Source: Rhizobium brockwellii
GTDB lineage: Bacteria; Pseudomonadota; Alphaproteobacteria; Rhizobiales; Rhizobiaceae
Direction: 5' to 3'
Assembly (NCBI RefSeq): GCF_000769405.2
Contig: NZ_CP053439.1
Span: forward strand, 2,356,001-2,420,000
Length of the DNA stretch: 64,000 nucleotides
The number at the start of each line of letters is the position of its first letter. Within the stretch, counting starts at the first letter, position 1. Made by a program: the position numbers and the translations under genes. Below, one piece after another: positions 34,756 through 42,384 of this stretch. The notes beneath the pieces were generated by a model. That model saw only the letters and a program-made list of their open reading frames with translations, was not told where the DNA came from and did no database searches.

Positions 34756-35795
34756 CGTTCAAATCTCTGAAGGGCTTCGCCAAGCCGCCTGTCTGCTGCC
34801 GGATCGGGCGGCAGCCCGAAACGCAGCCACTCCGGCGCATAGTCGAACTTGCGGACGAGAATATGATGGCGGCAGAGATGTGTGTAAATGTCGTCGGCTC
34901 TCGCATCGGCGACAAGGGTGAAGAGCGCCGTCCCTCCTGAAATCTGCAACCCGGCGCCCTTCAGCGCCCCATGCAGGCCGGCGCAGCGTTCATTGATGCG
35001 GCCGGGAATCGGAGAAATGTCCGAGCGCAGCAGAGAACCTGCGATCGAAAGAGCCGGGCCGGAGACCGCCCAGGGGCCGAGCCAGTCTTCGAAACGCGTG
35101 AGAATATCGCTGCGCGCAATCGCAAAACCGAGCCGCAGGCCGGCAAGCCCGAAGAACTTGCCGAAGGAGCGGAAGATGATGAGGTTGGAAAGTTGCGACG
35201 CACGGGATGCAAGGCTGAGCGCCGGATCGGTATCGCCAAAGGCTTCGTCGACGACGAGAAGTCCGTCCGCTGCCTTCATCCTGTCGTGCAGGGCAATCAG
35301 CGTTTCGGCCGGCCATATCAACCCATCAGGATTGTTCGGATTGACGACGACAGCCAGCCGATGCCCGGCTCCGACCGCGGCAAGATCGTCGACCGCATCG
35401 ACGGCAAAACCGGCCGAGACGAAGGCGCGCGCATACTCGCCATAGGTCGGCGTTACCACGGCAACCCTGTTGTCCGTCACGGCAACCCTGTTGTCCGTGC
35501 CGCCAACCAGCCTACCCGCATCGACGAGACGCGGCAGAAGCTGGATGACCGACTGCGTACCTGGCACCGGCAGCGGCAGAATCTCGCCGCTGCGGTAATG
35601 ATCCCGCGCCGCACGTCTTGCCTCATCGATGAGATGCCGGTCCGGCAAGCGATGCCAAGCTCTTGCCGGAATGTCAGGCAGTGCGACGGGGCACGGATTG
35701 ATGCCCGTGGAAAGATCGAGCCAATCTTCCGGGCTACCGCCGAAGGCAGCGGCAGCCGCAGTGATGCCGCCGCCGTGGACAATCGGTGCGCTCAT
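34752..35795 (-). CDS. cobC: CobC, PLP-dependent threonine-phosphate decarboxylase-like protein
   Basis: 347 residues, class I aminotransferase fold; PLP Lys213 is in FRSFGKFFGLAGLRLG, with NPNNPDG and VVDEAF upstream. It provides the aminopropanol-phosphate arm for CobD. A perfect 21-bp tandem duplication (35457-35477 and 35478-35498) doubles the heptad TDNRVAV at residues 100-113 without breaking the frame. Overlaps cobD and cobB by 4 bp each. Confidence 0.92.
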   Translation of the reverse strand: MSAPIVHGGGITAAAAAFGGSPEDWLDLSTGINPCPVALPDIPARAWHRLPDRHLIDEARRAARDHYRSGEILPLPVPGTQSVIQLLPRLVDAGRLVGGTDNRVAVTDNRVAVVTPTYGEYARAFVSAGFAVDAVDDLAAVGAGHRLAVVVNPNNPDGLIWPAETLIALHDRMKAADGLLVVDEAFGDTDPALSLASRASQLSNLIIFRSFGKFFGLAGLRLGFAIARSDILTRFEDWLGPWAVSGPALSIAGSLLRSDISPIPGRINERCAGLHGALKGAGLQISGGTALFTLVADARADDIYTHLCRHHILVRKFDYAPEWLRFGLPPDPAADRRLGEALQRFER

Positions 35796-37099
35796 GCGGC
35801 GGCTCCGGCAAGATCGATCAGATGCATGTAGGAGCCTGCCACCTGGTCGCGCCTGAGACCGGCGGCACCCAGGTCGGTTCCGAGCGCATCCTGCACCTGA
35901 AAAAGCCGCTTGCCCTCGCCCTCGGAGACGACGCTGGAATAGTGGAATTCATGGGCCGTCATCATCCGTGCAAAGAAGGCGCCGTCGAGGGGCACAACAC
36001 GGCGATAGCCGAGATGACGCTTTCGCTCGGCATAGCTGGTGACGACGGGCAGCAGGCCGAGCATTTCGTGGCGATGCCCCTCCGCATCGATCAGGCCCTC
36101 GCCAAGCACCATGTAGCCGCCGCATTCGCCATAGATCCGGATGTCGCGCGCTGCCGCATCGAGCATGCCGGCGCGGAAATTCTGCGCCTCTGCCAGCCGC
36201 CCGGCATGCAGCTCGGGATAACCACCGGGCAGATAGATCGCATCGGCATCACCAGCCGGCGCCTCGTCGGCGAGCGGCGAGAAAAAGGAAATCGCAGCAC
36301 CCCGGCGGCGCCAGCCGAGCAGCATATGCTCGTAGGAAAAGGCAAAGGCGACATCGCGCGCCACGGCGATGCGGGCACCCAACGGCGGCAACCGGTCGAT
36401 ATTGGCGGCCGACGGCCGGTTGAGCCCCTGCTTGGCGATTCGCAGCAGGAATTCAAAATTACATTCCTCGGAGACGGCATCCGCCGCATGGTCGATGAAA
36501 TTGTCGAGGGTCGCGTGTTCGCCGGCCTGGACGAGGCCGAGATGGCGTTCCGGCAGGGAAAGCGCCATGTCGCTGCCGATGACGGCGATGACAGGCATGC
36601 GGATAGCTTCGAGCGCCTGCCGCAGCATCGCCTCGTGCCGGTCACTGCCGACCCTATTAAGGATGACGCCGGCAACCCGCACATCGGCACGGAAACCGGC
36701 AAAACCCGAAACCAGCGCCGCCACCGACTGCGACATGCGCGAGGCATCGACGACCAACACCACGGAAAGCCCAAGCTGAGCCGCCAGATCGGCCGCCGTT
36801 CCTCTTCCGTCAGCCGCCCCGTCGAAAAGCCCCATCATCGCCTCGATGACGAGGATGCGGTCGCCGGAACGGTGAAGGGCGGCATTGGCCGAGATCAGCT
36901 CCGGGCGCATCGCCCAGGGATCGAAATTCAGACAGAGCGTGCCGCTCGCTGCCGCATGAAAGGCGGGATCGATATAGTCGGGGCCGGCCTTGCCGGGCGC
37001 AACCGCGATGCCGCGCCGGCGAAGCGCTCGGAGCAGCCCGAGCGTCACCGTCGTCTTGCCGGCGCCGGAGGAAGGAGCTGCGATCAGGAGGCCGCTCAT
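35792..37099 (-). CDS. cobB: Cobyrinic (hydrogenobyrinic) acid a,c-diamide synthase
   Basis: 435 residues. N-terminal ATP site IAAPSSGAGKTTVTLGLL; C-terminal class I glutaminase domain with the nucleophile Cys in YGECGGYMVLGEG and the late His in HEFHYSS. It amidates side chains a and c of the corrin using glutamine and ATP. Its start overlaps the cobA stop by 4 bp, so cobA-B-C-D are translationally coupled. Confidence 0.95.
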   Translation of the reverse strand: MSGLLIAAPSSGAGKTTVTLGLLRALRRRGIAVAPGKAGPDYIDPAFHAAASGTLCLNFDPWAMRPELISANAALHRSGDRILVIEAMMGLFDGAADGRGTAADLAAQLGLSVVLVVDASRMSQSVAALVSGFAGFRADVRVAGVILNRVGSDRHEAMLRQALEAIRMPVIAVIGSDMALSLPERHLGLVQAGEHATLDNFIDHAADAVSEECNFEFLLRIAKQGLNRPSAANIDRLPPLGARIAVARDVAFAFSYEHMLLGWRRRGAAISFFSPLADEAPAGDADAIYLPGGYPELHAGRLAEAQNFRAGMLDAAARDIRIYGECGGYMVLGEGLIDAEGHRHEMLGLLPVVTSYAERKRHLGYRRVVPLDGAFFARMMTAHEFHYSSVVSEGEGKRLFQVQDALGTDLGAAGLRRDQVAGSYMHLIDLAGAAA

Positions 37100-37935
37100 G
37101 CCCGCACCTTGCCGGACCGGCGGAATGGATCGGGTTGCAGGCGCCGCCCCGCGAGCGCACCGAGCCAGTCGAGCGAGGCTCGGAGCCGGACCACCTCACC
37201 GACGACGACCACCGCCGGCGGCTCCAGCCCGGAGACAGCGACGGCCTCGGTCGCCTCCCCGAGCGTCGTTTCCAGCACCTGCTGCCGGCCAGTGGCGGCA
37301 TTGCAGACGAAGGCGACGGGTTCCGACGGCAGTCGGCCTGCGGCAATCAGCCGGGTGCTGATCTCGGCGATATGCTTCATCGCCATGTACATGACGATGA
37401 CGGGCGAGCCCCGGCCGATCGCCTCCCAGTTGATCCTGTCGGGCACGATGCCGGACGAATCATGGCCGGTGAGGAAGGTCACTGCATGGTTGATGTCGCG
37501 ATGCGTCACCGGAATGCCGGCATAGGCGAGCCCGCCGATGCCAGCGGTGATGCCGGGCACGATGCGGAAGGGGATGTTGTGCTCAACCAGCGTCAACGCC
37601 TCCTCGCCGCCGCGTCCGAAAACGAAGGGATCGCCGCCCTTCAGCCGCAGGACCCGCTTGCCGGCGCGCGCCAGCTCCACCAGCCGCAGCGAGATGTCGC
37701 GCTGCTTCGCCGAAGGCTTGCCGCCGCGTTTGCCGGCATATTCCACCAGCGTTTCCGGCCGCGCCAGCGCCAGGCATTCCTCGTTGACCAGCGCGTCGTG
37801 AACGATGACATCGGCCTCGGAAAGTCCCTTGGCGGCGAGCAGCGTCAGCAAGCCTGGATCACCGGGGCCGGCCCCAACGAGCCAGACACTGCCCGGCTCC
37901 AGAACCGGAAGATGTGAGAATGCGGCATCGATCAT
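37096..37935 (-). CDS. cobA: Uroporphyrinogen-III C-methyltransferase (SUMT)
   Basis: 279 residues. SAM/tetrapyrrole methylase signature VWLVGAGPGDPGLLT (18-32) and LKGGDPFVFGRGGEE are exact. It makes precorrin-2, the branch point to B12 and sirohaem. No CysG dehydrogenase domain is fused. It is the first gene of the cobABCD unit; 188 bp of AT-rich DNA separate it from the nucleoside hydrolase stop. Confidence 0.96.
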   Translation of the reverse strand: MIDAAFSHLPVLEPGSVWLVGAGPGDPGLLTLLAAKGLSEADVIVHDALVNEECLALARPETLVEYAGKRGGKPSAKQRDISLRLVELARAGKRVLRLKGGDPFVFGRGGEEALTLVEHNIPFRIVPGITAGIGGLAYAGIPVTHRDINHAVTFLTGHDSSGIVPDRINWEAIGRGSPVIVMYMAMKHIAEISTRLIAAGRLPSEPVAFVCNAATGRQQVLETTLGEATEAVAVSGLEPPAVVVVGEVVRLRASLDWLGALAGRRLQPDPFRRSGKVRA

Positions 37936-38093
37936 CCTGCTGATCTAGGCCCCGCAAAGGGCAAGGTCAACGCCGCGCCCATCACCTCACTTGAAGTTGC
38001 TGAGATTGATATGACTCACTTTGCGAAGAGGCGGATTCTAATTCTCAAAAAACCCGCACAACAATATGAATATATTATCATATATCGAGAAAT

Positions 38094-38111
38094 CCGGCGC
38101 GATGCCGCCGG
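38094..38111 (-). terminator. Possible terminator after the nucleoside hydrolase gene
   Basis: CCGGCG/CGCCGG arms with a 6-nt loop, 12 bp after the stop on the minus strand, followed by ATTTCTCG. Weak T-run. Confidence 0.4.
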
Positions 38112-38123
38112 CTTTCCCATCCC

Positions 38124-39077
38124 TCAGGCTGCAAGCAGCGTGCTGCGGATGAGGTCGAGGACCTTCTCCGATTCAATGCCGGTGCAGACGACTTGGCTCG
38201 GCAGACCATCCCAAGCGCCGTCAGGCGGAAAACGCCGGGCGTCCGGCCTGACGATCGTCTGACCGTCGGCGATGCCGCCGCAGACGACGCGCACCGCACC
38301 CGATATCGACGAGAACAGCTCCGGCACCACGACATAGACGCAGGCGCAGCTGTCATGCACCATCATGCCGTCTTCAACCGCGTGCTTGTAGAAATCGATG
38401 TAGGACTGCGAGAGTGCGTCGAGCTGCTTGACCGCCTTGTCGCCCCTAGCCGCCATATCGCCGAGATAGCTGCGGCTCATCGTGGTGATCGCGGTGACGT
38501 CGAGGCCGATGACGGCCACCTTCCAGGGCGCGGTCATGACGATGTCGGCAGCCTCAGGATCACCGTGGATATTGGCCTCGGCGACGGGCGAGACATTGCC
38601 CGGCACATAAAAATTGCCGCCCATGATGACGACGTCCTTGGCCAGCGTCGCAATCTCGGGATCTTCCTTCAGCGCCAGCGCCAGATTGGTCATTCGGCCA
38701 ACGGCGACGAGTCGCACTTCGCCCGGATGAGCGCGCACCGTGTCGATGATAAAGCGATGCGCCGGGCGCGGATCGAGCGGCAGGTCGATCGTCTCAGGCA
38801 CATCGATATCGCCGAGGCCGTTCTCGCCATGCACCATCGCCGGCCACGGCCGTTCCGCGCGCGCGGAATCGATGGTGACGCTGGCGCCTTTGGAAACGGG
38901 TGCCGCAATATTCCATTCGCGCTTGAGGAAGAGCGCATTGCGCGTCGTCGTCTCGACCGAGGCGTTGCCGAAGACCGTGGTGATGCCGAGAAGGTCGATT
39001 TCGGGATGACGATGCAGAAACAGAAGCGCCATGGCGTCGTCGACGCCAGGGTCAGTGTCATAGATGACCTTGTGCAT
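38124..39077 (-). CDS. Inosine/uridine-preferring nucleoside hydrolase
   Basis: 317 residues from the ATG at 39077. The calcium site DTDPGVDDA (residues 7-15) is exact, and MGGNFYVPGNVSPVAEANIHGDPEAAD is the second signature. It hydrolyses N-ribosides to base and ribose. It sits between cobE and cobA on the same strand; whether it takes part in nucleotide-loop salvage or is a chance neighbour is unknown. Confidence 0.92.
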   Translation of the reverse strand: MHKVIYDTDPGVDDAMALLFLHRHPEIDLLGITTVFGNASVETTTRNALFLKREWNIAAPVSKGASVTIDSARAERPWPAMVHGENGLGDIDVPETIDLPLDPRPAHRFIIDTVRAHPGEVRLVAVGRMTNLALALKEDPEIATLAKDVVIMGGNFYVPGNVSPVAEANIHGDPEAADIVMTAPWKVAVIGLDVTAITTMSRSYLGDMAARGDKAVKQLDALSQSYIDFYKHAVEDGMMVHDSCACVYVVVPELFSSISGAVRVVCGGIADGQTIVRPDARRFPPDGAWDGLPSQVVCTGIESEKVLDLIRSTLLAA

Positions 39078-39147
39078 GAGATATCCTCTAGATGTGAACC
39101 GTGAAGCTGCCGGACGGCGCCGCGCGTTGCGGCCAGCATAACGTCCG

Positions 39148-39567
39148 TCAGGCTTTCTGCAACCCGCAGCGGGCCACGGCCGCCGTCGCATGTGCAGATT
39201 TGATCTTGGCGACAGCAAGCTCGGCATCCGGCCCCGCAGCCGCCAGCGCAGCTGCCTCGGAGACTCCATGGCAGCCGACGCGGGCAAAGACGATCGCAGA
39301 AGGATTCGCCAGTCGCGACGTCTCCTCCTCGAGCCGCAGCGCGCCGAAAAACACGGCAGGCACGGAAAAATGCGCGGCAACGGCAAGGATCGCAGGCTCC
39401 AGTCTTCGGCTGTCGATCGAGGCAATGGCTGTGAGTTCCGCCACGCTTATAGTGGCTGCGTCGAGCGCTTCGATCGCAAGCGCCAGCATCTCGGCAGGCG
39501 GCGTGCCGCGCTCGCAGCCGAGCCCGAGCACGTGGCGCCTCGCCGTATCGAAAGAGATATCGCTCAT
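39148..39567 (-). CDS. cobE: CobE (CbiG C-terminal-like) cobalamin synthesis protein
   Basis: 139 residues from the ATG at 39567. The sequence HVLGLGCERGTPPAEMLALAIEAL with the GCxRGTP motif is that of CobE/CbiG-C. CbiG-C acts in opening of ring lactone in the anaerobic path; CobE is needed in the aerobic path with a role that is not well defined. Its start codon overlaps, on the opposite strand, a possible ATG of the TSUP gene. Confidence 0.9.
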   Translation of the reverse strand: MSDISFDTARRHVLGLGCERGTPPAEMLALAIEALDAATISVAELTAIASIDSRRLEPAILAVAAHFSVPAVFFGALRLEEETSRLANPSAIVFARVGCHGVSEAAALAAAGPDAELAVAKIKSAHATAAVARCGLQKA

Positions 39568-40453
39568 GGAAACCGTCAAATACGCCCTGCCCATGTCTTT
39601 GCAGCCATTGCAGCTTGGGGCGGCAAATGCAACAAGGCCGTCCGAAATCCCTGTCCGGAAAACCACCTTGCCCGATATCGCCTTCCATCTGCTTCTGCTG
39701 CTCTGCGCCGTGGCATTCTTTGCCGGGTTGGTCGATTCCATTGCCGGCGGCGGCGGCCTCATCACCGTCCCCATCATGCTGATCGCGGGCATTCCGCCGC
39801 TCCAGACCCTCGGCACCAACAAGGTGCAGTCCCTCTTCGGCGCGGCGTCGGCCACGATCGCCTATGCCCGCAAGGGCCATGTGCAGCTTGCGGAACAATT
39901 GCCGATGGCGCTGATGGCTGTCATGGGCGGTTCGCTCGGCGCGGCACTCGCCACGATCGTTCCAGGCCAGGTGTTGCAGGCCATCATGCCGGTGCTTCTG
40001 ATGACGATCGCCATCTTCTTCGCCGTCAAGCCGAACCTCAACGACCTCGACACCCACCGCCGCATGACCCCCTTTACCTTCGGCCTGACGCTGGTGCCTG
40101 TCATCGGCTTCTATGACGGCGTCTTCGGCCCGGGCACGGGCTCCTTCTTCATGCTGGCCTTCGTCACGCTCGCCGGCTTCGGCATGCTGAAGGCGACGGC
40201 CCACACCAAGCTTCTCAATCTCGGCTCGAATTTCGGCGCGCTGATCGTCTTCGCAAGCTTCGGCGCGATACTCTGGAAGATCGGCCTGCTGATGGGTGCT
40301 TGCCAGTTCCTCGGCGCGCAGCTGGGCTCGCGGCTGGCCATGCGCATCGGCGCAAAGCTCATCAAGCCGCTGCTCGTGATCGTCTGCGTGGCCCTTGCGG
40401 TAAAGCTGCTCGCCGACCCGGCAAATCCTCTGCGTGTCTGGCTCGGTGTCTGA
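39566..40453 (+). CDS. TSUP (TauE/SafE, DUF81) family membrane transporter
   Basis: 295 residues from the ATG at 39566; an ATG at 39593 is equally possible and avoids overlap with the cobE start codon. Seven to eight membrane segments, with GLVDSIAGGGGLITVP (the TSUP hallmark) near residue 55 and FYDGVFGPGTGSFF in the second half. Family members export sulfite, sulfoacetate or other small anions. Divergent from cobE; a cobalamin-related role is not shown. Confidence 0.85.
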   Translation: METVKYALPMSLQPLQLGAANATRPSEIPVRKTTLPDIAFHLLLLLCAVAFFAGLVDSIAGGGGLITVPIMLIAGIPPLQTLGTNKVQSLFGAASATIAYARKGHVQLAEQLPMALMAVMGGSLGAALATIVPGQVLQAIMPVLLMTIAIFFAVKPNLNDLDTHRRMTPFTFGLTLVPVIGFYDGVFGPGTGSFFMLAFVTLAGFGMLKATAHTKLLNLGSNFGALIVFASFGAILWKIGLLMGACQFLGAQLGSRLAMRIGAKLIKPLLVIVCVALAVKLLADPANPLRVWLGV

Positions 40454-40564
40454 CAGGACCCCTCGACCATATTCCATTACCTCTGGCGTAATTGATAAGA
40501 TGCATCGCCTTCCCGCATGATCGGACTGCCTGGAACTGATGGGCGATCAAAAGGAGATGACCCG

Positions 40565-40930
40565 ATGAACGACGCAAACACCAACGCAGAGCGCTATCTC
40601 GCCATCTGGAATGAGACGGATGCCGCTCGCCGTCGCGCTCTCATCGCCGAGAGCTGGAGCAAAGCCGCCACCTATATCGACCCGCTGATGCGCGGCGAAG
40701 GCCATGAGCAGATCAATTCCCTGGTCGAGGCGGTGCAAAGCCGCTTCCCAGGCTTCCGCTTCGCCCTGATCGGCGCGGCCGACGGCTACGGCGACAACCT
40801 GCGCTTCTCCTGGGGCCTCGGCCCGGAAAACGGCGATGCGCTGATCAAGGGCACGGATTTCGCCGAACTCGAAGGCGGCAAGCTGAAATCCGTCCGCGGT
40901 TTCATAGATTTCCTGCCGGAAGCCGCCTGA
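40565..40930 (+). CDS. NTF2/SnoaL-like domain protein
   Basis: 121 residues with AAAGGAG 8 nt before the ATG at 40565. The NTF2-like cone is suggested by AERYLAIWNETDAARRRALIAESWSKAATYIDP and LKSVRGFIDFLP at the end. Such proteins bind or isomerise small hydrophobic molecules. Its TGA overlaps the ATG of the downstream XRE regulator, implying a functional pair. Confidence 0.8.
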   Translation: MNDANTNAERYLAIWNETDAARRRALIAESWSKAATYIDPLMRGEGHEQINSLVEAVQSRFPGFRFALIGAADGYGDNLRFSWGLGPENGDALIKGTDFAELEGGKLKSVRGFIDFLPEAA

Positions 40931-41724
40931 TGACGCCGACCGCCCGCTCCCTTGGAGACCATCTGCGCGAATGGCGCCAGCGCCGCCGCATGAGCCAGCT
41001 CAACCTCGCGCTGGAGGCGGAGATCTCGCAGCGGCATCTGAGCTTCATCGAGAGCGGGCGCTCGACACCGAGCCGCGACATGCTGCTGCATCTTGCCGAA
41101 CGGCTCGACGTACCCCTTCGCGATCGGAACCCGCTGCTGCTCGCGGCGGGTTTCGCTCCTGTTTTTGCCGAACGCGCACTCGACGATCCCGCATTGGAAC
41201 CGGCTCGTCGCGCCATCGACATGGTGTTGAAAGGGCACGAGCCCTTCCCAGCAATCGCTGTCGACCGCCATTGGACACTCATCGCGGCCAATGCGGCCCT
41301 CGCTCCGCTGCTCTCAGCCGTTTCCGACCAGTCTCTGCTCACGCCACCCGTCAACGTACTGCGCCTCAGCCTGCATCCACAAGGATTGGCGCCTCATATC
41401 AAAAACCTTTCCGAGTGGCGCGCCCACCTTATCGGCAGGCTGCGCCAGCAGTTCTCGGCTTCGGGCGATCCAATGTTGGACAAGCTTTTGAAGGAGTTGC
41501 TGTCCTATCCAGCGCCTAAAACTGCTGGCGAGGTCCATACCGACTATGCCGGCATCGCCGTTCCCCTTCAGCTTTCAACCAAGGCCGGCTTGCTTTCCCT
41601 GATCTCGACAACGACTGTCTTCGGCACGCCCGTCGAAATCACTTTGTCGGAACTCGCGGTCGAATCCTTCTTCCCGGCGGATGAGGAAACGGCTGCCATC
41701 CTGCGCAGCCTCGCGCTCAACTGA
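40930..41724 (+). CDS. XRE family regulator with MmyB-like ligand domain
   Basis: 264 residues. HTH at residues 8-62 (LGDHLREWRQRRRMSQLNLALEAEISQRHLSFIESGRSTPSRDML) and an MmyB-like domain in the rest (AIAVDRHWTLIAANAALAPLL), which in this family binds fatty-acid-like ligands. It overlaps the SnoaL-like gene by 1 bp. Convergent with cobO. Confidence 0.88.
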   Translation: MTPTARSLGDHLREWRQRRRMSQLNLALEAEISQRHLSFIESGRSTPSRDMLLHLAERLDVPLRDRNPLLLAAGFAPVFAERALDDPALEPARRAIDMVLKGHEPFPAIAVDRHWTLIAANAALAPLLSAVSDQSLLTPPVNVLRLSLHPQGLAPHIKNLSEWRAHLIGRLRQQFSASGDPMLDKLLKELLSYPAPKTAGEVHTDYAGIAVPLQLSTKAGLLSLISTTTVFGTPVEITLSELAVESFFPADEETAAILRSLALN

Positions 41725-41729
41725 CCGCC

Positions 41730-42380
41730 TCAGAACTCCACGCCCGGTTGACCCTTGATGCCGGAGCGGAAGGGGTGTTTGACGAGTTCCATCTCGGTCA
41801 CCAGATCGGCGATTTCGATCAATTCTTCCTTGGCGTTGCGCCCCGTCAGCACGACATGCGTCATATGGGGCTTCTCGCTCTTCAGAAAGGCGACGACTTC
41901 GTTGATGTCGAGATAGTCGTAACGCAACGCGATATTGATCTCGTCGAGCAGCACCATGGAATTGCGCTCGTCGCGGATCAGTTCCTTGGCCTTTTCCCAA
42001 GCGGCCGCCGCTGCGGCGACATCGCGGGCGCGGTCCTGCGTTTCCCAGGTGAATCCCTCGCCCATCGTGTGGAACTGGCAGAGATCGGAGAAATGCTTCT
42101 CGATCAGGTCTCGCTCGCCGGTCCACATCGCGCCCTTGATGAACTGCACGACGGCAGACGGCTTGCCATGGGCGATGTGGCGGAAGATCATCCCAAAGGC
42201 AGACGACGACTTGCCCTTGCCCTTGCCGGTATGGACGATGATCAGCCCCTTGCCATCCGTCTTGGTGGCCATGATCTTGTCGCGCGCGGCCTTCTTTTTC
42301 GCCATCTTCTCGGCGTGGCGCGCATCGTCCTTGCCGCTCCCGGCTTCTCCGATCTCGGCGTTCGTGGTCTCGTCGCTCAT
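41730..42380 (-). CDS. cobO: Cob(I)yrinic acid a,c-diamide adenosyltransferase
   Basis: 216 residues. P-loop IVHTGKGKGKSSSAFG at about 49-64, DEINIALRYDYLDINEVVAF and LTGRNAKEELIEIADLVTEM match CobO/BtuR. It adds the adenosyl ligand to cobalt. N-terminal 40 residues are charged and low-complexity. Last gene of the riboswitch-controlled operon, 4 bp after cobN. Confidence 0.95.
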   Translation of the reverse strand: MSDETTNAEIGEAGSGKDDARHAEKMAKKKAARDKIMATKTDGKGLIIVHTGKGKGKSSSAFGMIFRHIAHGKPSAVVQFIKGAMWTGERDLIEKHFSDLCQFHTMGEGFTWETQDRARDVAAAAAAWEKAKELIRDERNSMVLLDEINIALRYDYLDINEVVAFLKSEKPHMTHVVLTGRNAKEELIEIADLVTEMELVKHPFRSGIKGQPGVEF

Positions 42381-42384
42381 TGGT

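Noticed and set aside
35786..37525. Plus-strand frame of about 579 codons opposite cobB and cobA
   Set aside because: Shadow; the real genes on the minus strand overlap by ATGA and have all catalytic motifs.
38690..40477. Minus-strand frame of about 595 codons across the nucleoside hydrolase, cobE and TSUP genes
   Set aside because: Different frame from nuh and cobE, antisense to TSUP; composition is that of a shadow.
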